This document shows, one piece after another, positions 1-7,881 of a DNA stretch of 36,996 nucleotides; position 1 is the first letter of the stretch, and each line of letters begins with the position of its first letter. The stretch comes from Butyrivibrio sp. Its GTDB lineage: Bacteria > Bacillota > Clostridia > Lachnospirales > Lachnospiraceae. The notes under the pieces are model-generated. The model searched no databases, was not told where the DNA came from, and worked only from the letters and a program-made list of their open reading frames with translations. The DNA lies in assembly GCA_017413105.1 (NCBI GenBank), contig JAFPVA010000007.1, positions 1-36,996 of the forward strand. The letters are read 5' to 3'. The position numbers and the translations under genes are program-made.

Positions 1-45
1 GGACTGAAAATCCTCGTGTCGTTGGTTCGATTCCGACTCTAGGCA
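1..45 (+). tRNA. tRNA-Phe (GAA), 3' part only
   Basis: The window opens inside the anticodon arm. The loop CTGAAAA reads as U33 followed by anticodon GAA, and the 3' half of the anticodon stem is TCCTC. A five-base variable region, a T arm (GTTGG/CCGAC around TTCGATT) and an acceptor strand TCTAGGC with discriminator A follow. CCA is not encoded. The variable-T region resembles bacterial tRNA-Phe. The 5' half lies outside the window. A run of eight T (48-55) directly follows and probably ends the transcript. Confidence 0.9.
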
Positions 46-236
46 TCTTTTTTTTCTGGAGCTTTTTCTTACAAATTCCCTTAACTTAGATATACTAGAG
101 TTAATTACGCTTTGTTTAATAAACAATACATTTTCATCAGTAAATGATAATTGAGTTTTTTCAGTATTTTAATATATTTAGTTAATGATTGTGGTAATAT
201 ATAGTTGCTAATTAGGGGATTATAAAGGGGAATTAT

Positions 237-830
237 ATGTATAGATTGGAAGAGGAAGATAAAAAGGCAATTTTTAAAGTTCTTGATATAAAGCATTATG
301 ATGAAGATACATTTGATCCGCATGTTCTGGATGAGATGGAAGCTGATGAAGAATACAAGCGTATTCTTTGTATGCATGCAGGGGATATTCTTTCATCAGA
401 ACATTTCCAGAGACTTAAGGATTTTATTCAACATGGTAATGTGACTGTATATGAGCATTGTCTTCATGTTGCCCTTTGTGCAATTAAGCTTAACAGGGCA
501 TTGTATGCAAATGGTAGAGAGAGAGAGCTCGTAAGAGGTGCTATATTACATGATTATTTCTTATATGACTGGCATAAAGCAGATGCGCCGGGGAATATTC
601 ATCCTAAGCTTCATGGTTTCTATCATCCGGGTATTGCGCTGAAGAATGCTACCAGAGACTTTGCATTATCAGAGAGAGAAAAAGATATTATTCGTAAGCA
701 TATGTGGCCGCTTACAGTTAATCCTCCAAGATGCAGGGAGGCATGGCTTGTATGTCTGGCAGATAAATATGCATCTACACTTGAGACATTAAAGCTAAAG
801 AAGGGAAAGATAAAAGTAAACTATGCCTGA
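237..830 (+). CDS. HD-domain phosphohydrolase
   Basis: A 197-residue soluble protein with an HD-superfamily metal centre: EH at 73-74, H77, the HD pair at 105-106 (AILHDYFLYDWH), further histidines at 126 and 130, and H155. The pattern is that of small cytoplasmic HD hydrolases found in many Firmicutes, whose substrates are mostly unknown. The ATG has an AAAGGGGAA ribosome site 5 bases upstream. The last 8 bases overlap the start of the next gene, so the two are probably translationally coupled. It appears to be the first gene of the operon. The upstream 180 bases are very AT-rich and no convincing promoter pair could be fixed. The family assignment is firm; the substrate cannot be inferred. 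Confidence 0.85.
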   Translation: MYRLEEEDKKAIFKVLDIKHYDEDTFDPHVLDEMEADEEYKRILCMHAGDILSSEHFQRLKDFIQHGNVTVYEHCLHVALCAIKLNRALYANGRERELVRGAILHDYFLYDWHKADAPGNIHPKLHGFYHPGIALKNATRDFALSEREKDIIRKHMWPLTVNPPRCREAWLVCLADKYASTLETLKLKKGKIKVNYA

Positions 831-2292
831 TCTTTACCAGGAACTTTCAAAACTGGCAGATTCCGATATGTATCCATTCCATATGCCAGGGCATAAGAGA
901 AATGTTGAGAGCACCCCGATGAAGGGTGCTTTTCGTTGTGATATAACGGAAATTGATGATTTCGATAATCTTCATGATGCAAAGGGCATTCTTTTAGATG
1001 CGCAGCAAAGAGCTAATAAAATTTATGGTGCTGATGAGACATTCTTTTTGATCAATGGCAGCACCTGTGGCGTGTTAAGTGCATTATCGGCGGCAGTAAC
1101 AGAAGGCGGTACCGTAGTTGCATCCAGAGGCAGTCACAGATCCTTTTACAATGCTGTATATCTTAGACACTTAAATGTGAGATTTCTTCCTTATAAGCAG
1201 GATACCAAGTATGGTATTCCGGAAACATACACTGCAAATGATATTGAAGAAATGATTTCCGATGAGGTTGAGGCCGTTTTTATTACTTCTCCGACCTATG
1301 AAGGAAAATGTTCAGATATCAGGGAAATAGCTGATCTATGTCATAAAAATGGAATACCGTTAATTGTTGATGCGGCTCATGGTGCTCATTTTGGATTGGA
1401 GAGTCCTTGTGATGAAGATATAAGCCTGGAGTTTAATTCGCTTCCGGAAAGTGCCATAAAGCAGGGGGCAGACCTGGTTATTCACAGCCTTCATAAAACA
1501 TTACCATCTATGACGCAGACAGCTCTTTTGCATGTTCAGGGGAACCTGGTGGATAGAAAGAAGTTAAAGAGATTCTTAAGTATATATCAGACCAGCAGTC
1601 CTTCCTATGTCCTTATGGCATCAATGGATCTTTGCATAAAAGAGATGGAAGATAAAGGAAATGATTATGTAAAGCGGCTTCTGAACTACCGCAATAGGAT
1701 CCAACAGTCGACAAGTGGCTGCAAGTATTTTGAGGTACCTGGGGTAAAAGAGATTCCAGATGCCGCAAAAGTCATGATTTATGTCAAAAATGCGTTCATG
1801 ACAGGACAGGAGTTATATGATATACTGCGTGAGGAATATAAACTGCAGCTTGAAATGGCAGGGGATAAGTATGTTTTAGCAATTATCTCCGGCTGGGATT
1901 CCAAGGAAGGAATCGAAAGACTTATAGCTGCTATAAATTCTATAGACAAGCGTGTTGAGGAGAAGGCATCCGCTTTAAACAGAGAAGGGAAAACTAAGCT
2001 TACAGAAAATAGCTGTGCAGATGAGAGAGTCAGGATAACACCGATTCCCGAGAAAGCCATGGCTATGAATACGGCATGGGATTCTGAGCTTGAAAGCATA
2101 GAGCTTAAGGCTGCATATGGAAGGATTTCCGGAGGTTTTATCAATCTTTATCCACCGGGGATTCCGCTTATTTTACCTGGAGAGAGATTTTCTGAGGGAT
2201 TAATTGAGGATATAGCAAAATATCTGGAAAATGGGTTAAACATTCAAGGAGTAGTTAATAGGAAGGAAGTTTTATGCGTAAGACAAAAATAA
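823..2292 (+). CDS. YaaO-like Orn/Lys/Arg decarboxylase family protein
   Basis: A 489-residue PLP enzyme of the fold-type I Orn/Lys/Arg decarboxylase family. The Schiff-base lysine is K225 in HSLHKTLPS, and D183 in VDAAHGAH would hold the pyridine nitrogen. The N-terminal FHMPGHKR block is typical of the short Gram-positive branch (B. subtilis SpeA, YaaO). The C-terminal decarboxylase domain follows, ending with the GGFINLYPPGIPLILPGE type of segment. The position upstream of a nucleotide kinase and yaaR-holB matches yaaO in Bacillus. The real amine substrate is uncertain (Lys, Arg or Orn). It overlaps the HD gene by 8 bases and pyk by 19 bases. Confidence 0.85.
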   Translation: MPDLYQELSKLADSDMYPFHMPGHKRNVESTPMKGAFRCDITEIDDFDNLHDAKGILLDAQQRANKIYGADETFFLINGSTCGVLSALSAAVTEGGTVVASRGSHRSFYNAVYLRHLNVRFLPYKQDTKYGIPETYTANDIEEMISDEVEAVFITSPTYEGKCSDIREIADLCHKNGIPLIVDAAHGAHFGLESPCDEDISLEFNSLPESAIKQGADLVIHSLHKTLPSMTQTALLHVQGNLVDRKKLKRFLSIYQTSSPSYVLMASMDLCIKEMEDKGNDYVKRLLNYRNRIQQSTSGCKYFEVPGVKEIPDAAKVMIYVKNAFMTGQELYDILREEYKLQLEMAGDKYVLAIISGWDSKEGIERLIAAINSIDKRVEEKASALNREGKTKLTENSCADERVRITPIPEKAMAMNTAWDSELESIELKAAYGRISGGFINLYPPGIPLILPGERFSEGLIEDIAKYLENGLNIQGVVNRKEVLCVRQK

Positions 2293-3683
2293 TATGTACA
2301 ATTGGACCGGCCAGTGAGAGCGAGGAGAAGCTTCGTGAGATAATGTTGGCAGGTATGAATGTTGCCAGATTCAATTTTTCCCATGGTTCTCATGAAGAAC
2401 ACAAGAAAAAGTATGACAGAATTAAAAAGCTCAGAGATGAACTGGAAATACCTGTAGCAGTTATGCTTGACACAAAGGGACCGGAAATCAGGCTTAAGGA
2501 CTTTAAGGATGGAAGGACAGAGCTGGTTGCAGGACAGAAGTTTACTCTTACTTCAAGAGAAATAGAAGGTACTAATGAAGAGGTTTCCATAACCTATAAG
2601 GAGCTTACAAATGACTGCAGGAAGGGGATGACTATTCTTCTTGATGATGGTCTTATTGAGCTTTCTGTAGAGGAAGTAAGCGATACAGATATCGTTTGTA
2701 CTGTAGTAAATGGTGGCCCGATTTCAAATAAGAAGGGTGTAAATGTTCCCGGAGCAGAGCTTACAATGCCATATCTTTCCGAGCAGGACAGAAGTGACAT
2801 TGAGTTTGGCTGCGAGCAGGGATTTGATTTTGTTGCAGCTTCTTTTGTCAGAACAAAAGAGGACGTAATGGCTATCAGAGAGATTCTTGATTCTAAAAAC
2901 AGCCATATGCAGATCATTGCAAAGATTGAAAGTACTCAGGGAATCAATAACCTCGAGGAAATCCTTGATACAGCAGATGGAATCATGGTAGCAAGAGGAG
3001 ATATGGGTGTTGAGGTTCCTTTTGAGGATGTTCCAGTTGTACAGAAGGAAATGATAAAAATGGCTGAGGCCAAGGGTAAATATGTTATCACAGCAACCCA
3101 GATGCTGGATTCGATGATTCATCATCCACGTCCTACAAGAGCTGAGGTTACAGACGTTGCCAATGCTATTTATGACGGAACAACAGCTATCATGCTCTCC
3201 GGGGAGACAGCTTCAGGAGATTATCCTGTAGAGGCAGTTAAGACCATGGCAAGAATCGCTGAGAGAACTGAGGAAGATATCGATTATGTAGGAAGACTTC
3301 GCAAGAGAGATTATGCTCCAAGCGATTCTACAACAGCTATTTCACATGCTACCTGTAACATAGCAGCAGAAGTGAATGCTGATGCGATTCTTACTGTTAC
3401 AATGTCAGGTTTTACGGCAAGCATGGTATCAAGATATAAGCCCAACTGCCAGATCATCGCATGCACAATAAATCCTACTGTTTGCAGACAGGCAAATCTT
3501 TTGTGGGGAGTAGCACCTCTTCATATCAGACAGGAAGATACAGCAGATGAGCTTTTCAAGGAAGCAATCAATGCTGCAAAGAATGCAGGATATTTGAAGG
3601 CCGGTGACAAAGTCGTTCTTACAGCGGGAGTTCCTCTGGGAATTCCAGGAAGAACAAATATGATCAGAGTCGAAGAATTATAA
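2274..3683 (+). CDS. pyk: Pyruvate kinase
   Basis: Converts phosphoenolpyruvate plus ADP to pyruvate plus ATP, the last step of glycolysis. The 469-residue length is that of the short form, without the extra C-terminal PEP-utiliser-like domain seen in the Bacillus enzyme. Hallmarks are the N-terminal TKIICTIGPASE, LDTKGPEIRL, the substrate-lysine block IIAKIESTQG, ADGIMVARGDMGVE and TATQMLDSM. A GGAAGGAAG ribosome site at 2261-2269 sits within the end of the upstream decarboxylase gene. The coding regions overlap by 19 bases in a different frame. Placement of pyk inside a yaaO-type operon is unusual. Family certainty is very high. Confidence 0.97.
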   Translation: MRKTKIICTIGPASESEEKLREIMLAGMNVARFNFSHGSHEEHKKKYDRIKKLRDELEIPVAVMLDTKGPEIRLKDFKDGRTELVAGQKFTLTSREIEGTNEEVSITYKELTNDCRKGMTILLDDGLIELSVEEVSDTDIVCTVVNGGPISNKKGVNVPGAELTMPYLSEQDRSDIEFGCEQGFDFVAASFVRTKEDVMAIREILDSKNSHMQIIAKIESTQGINNLEEILDTADGIMVARGDMGVEVPFEDVPVVQKEMIKMAEAKGKYVITATQMLDSMIHHPRPTRAEVTDVANAIYDGTTAIMLSGETASGDYPVEAVKTMARIAERTEEDIDYVGRLRKRDYAPSDSTTAISHATCNIAAEVNADAILTVTMSGFTASMVSRYKPNCQIIACTINPTVCRQANLLWGVAPLHIRQEDTADELFKEAINAAKNAGYLKAGDKVVLTAGVPLGIPGRTNMIRVEEL

Positions 3684-3717
3684 TAAAAACAATCTGATCA
3701 CGATAGAAGGATTACAA

Positions 3718-4335
3718 ATGGGGAAGATATTTCTTTTAATGGGAAAAAGCACATCAGGAAAGGATACAATATATAAATCCCTTATTCAGAATGATGAATT
3801 TGCGTTAAAAAAGGTGGTTCCATATACAACGCGTCCTATGAGAGATGGGGAAACGGATGGCGTACAGTACTTCTTTAAGACAGAGGAGGAGTATCTGGAA
3901 CTAAAGAACAATAAAAAGATAATTGAAGAGAGGACCTACCATACAAACTATGGGCCCTGGAGATATTTTACTGCCGATGATGGGCAGATAGATCTTATCA
4001 CGGGCAATTATCTTATGATTGGTACAGTGGAGTCTTACTGTTATATCAGGGATTACTTCGGCAAGAGTTTTGTAGAACCTATTCTGATAGATGTGGATGC
4101 AAAGATAAGGCTTGAAAGAGCCATGAAAAGGGAAGAGAAACAGGAGCATCCCAAATACGATGAGATGTGCAGACGGTTCCTGGCTGATGAGGAGGATTTC
4201 TCGGAGGACAAGATCAAAGAAGCCGGTATTAAGAGAAGATTCTTTAACAATTCAGCCATAGAAGATTGTATAGAAGAGATTTCGGGCTTTATTGCCGAGC
4301 GCATTCATTCGACGAAGTCGATATGGAATGAATGA
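3718..4335 (+). CDS. Guanylate-kinase-like NMP kinase with repeat-derived C-terminus
   Basis: A 205-residue P-loop kinase of the guanylate kinase fold. The start shows MGKSTSGKDT, followed by the GMP-binding-type block VPYTTRPMRDGETDGVQYFF. A later arginine-rich lid region (RLERAMKREEK) and RFLADEEDF are also visible. The P-loop has Asp where canonical guanylate kinases have Ser/Thr after GK, and the central region diverges from true Gmk, so the substrate may not be GMP. It starts 34 bases after pyk and stands where tmk stands in the Bacillus yaaO-tmk-yaaR-holB order. The last 12 codons (residues 194-205) lie within a dispersed repeat, so the natural C-terminus has been replaced or extended. 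Confidence 0.7.
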   Translation: MGKIFLLMGKSTSGKDTIYKSLIQNDEFALKKVVPYTTRPMRDGETDGVQYFFKTEEEYLELKNNKKIIEERTYHTNYGPWRYFTADDGQIDLITGNYLMIGTVESYCYIRDYFGKSFVEPILIDVDAKIRLERAMKREEKQEHPKYDEMCRRFLADEEDFSEDKIKEAGIKRRFFNNSAIEDCIEEISGFIAERIHSTKSIWNE

Positions 4336-4380
4336 GCGAATTCGTTACTGGAGCGAGCTGCAAGCGAGTGAACTGTAACG
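4297..4380 (+). repeat. 84-bp dispersed palindromic repeat, copy A
   Basis: About 78 of 84 bases match the reverse complement of 36856-36939. The unit contains two hairpins. One is centred on CGACGAAGTCG and enclosed by TTCATTC/GAATGAA. The other has CGTTAC at 4343-4348 and GTAACG at 4375-4380 as arms. No open reading frame or T-run lies inside, which suggests a REP- or MITE-like non-autonomous element rather than a terminator. This copy starts in frame within the kinase gene and supplies its stop codon. Confidence 0.8.
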
Positions 4381-4487
4381 GGCAGAAGGAACTGTTCGCA
4401 TTTCATAGCCTCTGCCACGTGATACGAATAATAGTGTATAATATCAATGTGGCATGGTAGTGTACTCAGATATGCATTCTAATACTA

Positions 4488-4554
4488 CTGTGCAATGAAA
4501 TTGAGTGTGGATAGGTATTCACATTTTTCTGTGAAATGAAATTGAGCGTGGATA
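4488..4554 (+). repeat. Pair of 26-bp direct repeats upstream of yaaR
   Basis: Two copies, 4488-4513 and 4529-4554, differ at 2 of 26 bases and have starts spaced 41 bases apart. The core is AATGAAATTGAG followed by YGTGGATA. They lie in the 264-base gap between the kinase gene and yaaR. The same gap also contains an inverted repeat with arms TGCCAC and GTGGCA enclosing a TATAAT at about 4437-4442. No coding potential is seen. The repeats could be regulator sites or eroded repeat DNA. Confidence 0.6.
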
Positions 4555-4599
4555 TGGATTCCAATAGCAGGAATTCTAAGATTTTGGCGTGAGGGTTAT

Positions 4600-5040
4600 A
4601 TGGATATTAAGATTAACAATATTCAGCAAATGTCTCAGACCCCGGCTCCGGAGCAGGTTCAGGAAGCTAACGGAGATTTTAAGTTCGTGCTAACCAGTAA
4701 GCTGGAGGATGCATCGTTAGCGGAACGCCTTAGTCTTATGCTTCAGGATATTACCCAACAGGGAGAGCGTATTTCCAAGAAGAACGATATCAAGGATATG
4801 CAGAGATATCGTCTTTTGATCAAGGATTTTTTGAATGAAGTGGTGACAAGGTCCCATGTCTTTTCCAGGGAAAACTTTCTGGACAGAAAAGGCAGACACA
4901 GGGTTTATGGGATAATTCGGCAAGTGGATAAAGAACTTGATGAACTTGCGCAGGAACTGGTGAAGGACGAGAAGGACAATATAACTATTTTGGCAAAGAT
5001 TGGGCAGATTCAAGGTCTTTTACTGGATATATTCACGTAA
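4600..5040 (+). CDS. yaaR: YaaR family protein (DUF327)
   Basis: A 146-residue, largely helical soluble protein with a disordered Gln/Pro-rich N-terminus (about 1-25). The conserved block runs from about residue 50 to the end and includes ITQQGERISKKNDIKDMQRY, a VTRSHVF motif and a C-terminal IGQIQGLLLDIF. These match the YaaR/DUF327 family. Its molecular role is not established. The position directly before holB and ricT is the conserved Firmicutes arrangement and supports the call. The ATG follows a GTGAGGG ribosome site, and the next gene starts 16 bases after the stop. Confidence 0.85.
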   Translation: MDIKINNIQQMSQTPAPEQVQEANGDFKFVLTSKLEDASLAERLSLMLQDITQQGERISKKNDIKDMQRYRLLIKDFLNEVVTRSHVFSRENFLDRKGRHRVYGIIRQVDKELDELAQELVKDEKDNITILAKIGQIQGLLLDIFT

Positions 5041-5056
5041 CAGCTAGGGGGAGTTA

Positions 5057-6103
5057 ATGGCGGATTTCGCTGATATTATAGATCAGGATCAAATGAAAGA
5101 GCATATGCAGAATGCGCTGGAAACCGGAAAGATTTCCCATGCATATATCATTTCAGGAGAAAATGGTTCAGGAAAAGAGTATATTGCTAAAATATTCGCC
5201 AAAGCTCTTTTGTGTGAAAAGAAGGAGAACAGGGACGGCTATATTGAAGCCTGTAATGAATGTCACTCATGCGTTCAGGCTTTGAGCGATAATCATCCTG
5301 ATATAATCACTATTACACATGAGAAGCCTGCATCGATAGGTGTTGATGACATAAGGGAAAAGCTAAGGGATGATGTTGCCATCAGGCCATATTCCAGCGA
5401 CCATAAGATCTATATTATTCCCGAAGGGGAAAAGATGACAATTGCGGCGCAGAACGCACTTTTAAAGACGTTGGAAGAACCGCCGTCCTACATTGTCATT
5501 ATTATTTTGACAAACAATATAAATGCATTTTTGCCTACTATAATCAGCAGATGTATAGTTCTGCCAATGAAACCGGTAAGGGACGATGCAATCAGAAAAT
5601 TTCTGATGGAAGAGTGCCACGTTGTGGATTATAAGGCAATGCTTTGTGCCTCTTTTGCCAGAGGAAATGTGGGCAAAGCTATAGAGCTTGCCTCCAATGA
5701 AAAATTTGAGGAATTAAAAAACGGGACAGTTGAGCTGGTTTCAAAGCTCCCGGGACTTGAGATATATGACATGATGGAGAGAGTTCACACTCTGCTTGCT
5801 CCGTCAGAAGAAAATGAGAAAAACAGTAAAAAAGGGGTAGATACATCTCTTCTGGAAGAGTTTTTGGATATACTGCTGTTTCTTTTCAGGGACATGCTGG
5901 TGTACAAGGCGACAGAAGCGGATGATCACTTGATTTTCACTGATAAGATATCGTATATTAGAGGTGTTACACAGAAATGCACCTATGAAGGAATAGATCG
6001 CATAATCAAGAACATGGAGACGGGCAAAAACCGAATAAACTCCAATGTAAATATAGATTTAGCCCTTGAGCTAATGCTCATTGGGATTAAGGAGAATTTA
6101 TGA
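5057..6103 (+). CDS. holB: DNA polymerase III subunit delta'
   Basis: A 348-residue clamp-loader subunit, part of the tau-delta-delta' complex that loads the sliding clamp. The N-terminal AAA+ module has GENGSGKE at 34-41. The residue after GK is Glu rather than Thr/Ser, as expected for a subunit that does not itself hydrolyse ATP. A zinc module is marked by C53, C66, C69 and C72. ALLKTLEEPP and the following IISRC (the SRC motif) are characteristic. The start follows AGGGGGAG. The stop overlaps the ricT start by four bases (ATGA), indicating coupling. DnaX is not in this window. Confidence 0.95.
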   Translation: MADFADIIDQDQMKEHMQNALETGKISHAYIISGENGSGKEYIAKIFAKALLCEKKENRDGYIEACNECHSCVQALSDNHPDIITITHEKPASIGVDDIREKLRDDVAIRPYSSDHKIYIIPEGEKMTIAAQNALLKTLEEPPSYIVIIILTNNINAFLPTIISRCIVLPMKPVRDDAIRKFLMEECHVVDYKAMLCASFARGNVGKAIELASNEKFEELKNGTVELVSKLPGLEIYDMMERVHTLLAPSEENEKNSKKGVDTSLLEEFLDILLFLFRDMLVYKATEADDHLIFTDKISYIRGVTQKCTYEGIDRIIKNMETGKNRINSNVNIDLALELMLIGIKENL

Positions 6104-7041
6104 CAAAAGTAATCGGCGTAAGGTTCAGGTCTGCCGGCAAGATATATTTCTTTTCACCAGGGAAATATGAGATAAAAAAGGGTGATCACGTTATAGTAGA
6201 GACCGCAAGAGGCGTTGAGTACGGTACTGTTGTAGCAGCGCCGAAAGAGGTTGAGGATGACGAGGTAGTTAAGCCATTAAAGACTGTTCTCAGGACCGCC
6301 AGCACCAAGGATGACGAGCAGGAGAAGACTAACAGGGAAAAAGAGCGAGAGGCTTTCAGGATATGCCTTGAGAAGATCAGGAAGCATAACCTTGAGATGA
6401 AGCTTATTGATGCGGAGTATACCTTTGACAACAATAAGATTCTTTTCTACTTTACAGCGGACGGAAGAATCGATTTCAGAGAGCTGGTAAAGGATCTGGC
6501 AGCTATTTTTAAGACAAGAATTGAGCTCAGGCAGATCGGTGTAAGAGATGAGACCAAGATAATTGGCGGCTATGGTATTTGCGGAAGACCGCTTTGCTGC
6601 CACTCATATCTGGCTGATTTTGTTCCGGTTTCTATCAAAATGGCAAAGGAACAGAGTCTTTCACTTAACCCAACCAAGATTTCAGGCGTGTGCGGAAGAC
6701 TTATGTGCTGTCTTAAGAACGAAGAGGACGTATATGAAGAGCTGAACCGTATGATGCCGGGAATAGGTGATTTCTGCAAGGCTAAGGATGGCCTTGAAGG
6801 TGAGGTTTCAAGCGTCAACATTCTCAGACAGACAGTTAAGATCCTTGTCGACGTGGATGATGAAAAAGAGGTTCACGAGTACAAGCTTGATGAACTTGAG
6901 ACAATAAGAAAGAAACAAAAGAAAAAGAACAATAACAACAATGGAAAGAAGAATTCCCAGGAGGATCAGGAGATAAAAGAACTTGAGGCTCTTGAGAAAA
7001 AAGAGAAGCAGGAAGGAAAGTCAAAGCTTGGAGAGAATTGA
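6100..7041 (+). CDS. ricT: PSP1 domain protein RicT (YaaT)
   Basis: A 313-residue cytoplasmic PSP1-domain protein. In Bacillus, RicT works with RicA and RicF in an Fe-S-containing complex that affects mRNA processing by RNase Y, competence, sporulation and biofilm formation. The conserved core is seen as GVRDETKIIGGYGICGRPLCC and SGVCGRLMCC, with cysteines at 161, 166, 167, 198, 203 and 204 available for cluster binding. Residues after about 270 form a Lys/Asn/Glu-rich low-complexity tail. It overlaps holB by 4 bases. The end of this gene carries the ribosome site of trmN6. Confidence 0.93.
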   Translation: MTKVIGVRFRSAGKIYFFSPGKYEIKKGDHVIVETARGVEYGTVVAAPKEVEDDEVVKPLKTVLRTASTKDDEQEKTNREKEREAFRICLEKIRKHNLEMKLIDAEYTFDNNKILFYFTADGRIDFRELVKDLAAIFKTRIELRQIGVRDETKIIGGYGICGRPLCCHSYLADFVPVSIKMAKEQSLSLNPTKISGVCGRLMCCLKNEEDVYEELNRMMPGIGDFCKAKDGLEGEVSSVNILRQTVKILVDVDDEKEVHEYKLDELETIRKKQKKKNNNNNGKKNSQEDQEIKELEALEKKEKQEGKSKLGEN

Positions 7042-7768
7042 ATTAAAGCCCGGTGAGAGGCTTGATGATCTTCAAAGAAATGGCTATAGGATCATACAGG
7101 ATCCGGATAAATTCTGTTTTGGGATGGATGCAGTTCTTTTGTCAGGATTCGCCAGTGCGCCGGAAGGCGGGCGAGTTCTTGACCTTGGGACAGGTACAGG
7201 GATTATTCCGATACTTATGTCCGCTAAGACCAAGGCAAGTGAACTGATAGGTCTTGAGATCCAACAAGATAGCGCAGATATGGCATACAGAAGTGTTTTG
7301 CTTAATGACCTCCAGACCAAAGTAAAAATCATACAAGGCGATATTAAGGAGGCGGGCAGCATTTTTGATGCCGCCTCTTTTGATGTGGTGACAAGCAATC
7401 CGCCATATATGATAGGTGGACATGGTCTAAAGAATCCCGATGCACCAAAAGCCATTGCAAGACATGAAGTCATGTGTGACCTTGAAGATGTGATCAAGGC
7501 AGCAGCCAGACTCCTAAAGAGTGGGGGCAAGTTTTACATGGTTCACAGGCCTTTCAGACTCACCGAGATAATGGTACTTATGCATGAATACAGGGTGGAG
7601 CCCAAGAGAATGAGACTGGTTTACCCTTATACCGATAAGGAACCCAGCATGGTCCTTATTGAGGGAGCAAGAGGCGGTAAATCCAGGATAACTGTGGAGA
7701 AACCGCTGATCATTTACGAAGAGCCGGGAAAATACACTTCTGAAATATATGATATCTACGGATACTAA
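7028..7768 (+). CDS. trmN6: tRNA1(Val) (adenine(37)-N6)-methyltransferase family protein
   Basis: A class I SAM-dependent methyltransferase of the YfiC/YabB group. The chosen start is TTG 7028, which has GGAAGGAAAG at 7011-7020 and gives an N-terminus close to the usual one (IELKPGERLDDLQ). An ATG at 6983 in the same frame would add 15 basic residues and a longer overlap with ricT. The SAM-binding motif is VLDLGTGTGIIPILM, and the N6-adenine methylase motif is TSNPPYMIGG. The gene sits where yabB sits in Bacillus. The family is certain; the exact tRNA substrate is taken from family knowledge. Confidence 0.85.
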   Translation: MERIELKPGERLDDLQRNGYRIIQDPDKFCFGMDAVLLSGFASAPEGGRVLDLGTGTGIIPILMSAKTKASELIGLEIQQDSADMAYRSVLLNDLQTKVKIIQGDIKEAGSIFDAASFDVVTSNPPYMIGGHGLKNPDAPKAIARHEVMCDLEDVIKAAARLLKSGGKFYMVHRPFRLTEIMVLMHEYRVEPKRMRLVYPYTDKEPSMVLIEGARGGKSRITVEKPLIIYEEPGKYTSEIYDIYGY

Positions 7769-7833
7769 TGAAGGCTGCCAGAATATATTTGGTAAAAGTA
7801 CATGCAGTAGAAGGTACAGGTAGATGCAGGTGA
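7768..7833 (+). CDS. Possible 21-residue leader-like ORF
   Basis: A short ORF whose ATG overlaps the trmN6 stop (TAATG), encoding a basic peptide beginning MKAARIYLVKVH. It lies in the 113-base gap before rsmI. The start overlap is typical of translational coupling, but there is no separate ribosome site and no recognisable homology. In Bacillus a small GIY-YIG gene (yazA) occupies this position, and this peptide shows no clear part of that domain. It may be non-coding or a relic. Confidence 0.2.
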   Translation: MKAARIYLVKVHAVEGTGRCR

Positions 7834-7881
7834 TACCGGATATGTTTTTTGATGGTCCGAAAAATGATTAGGAAATAAGTT

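Noticed and set aside
4488-4554. CRISPR-like repeats
   Set aside because: Only two units, a 15-base gap, no palindromic ends and no cas genes.
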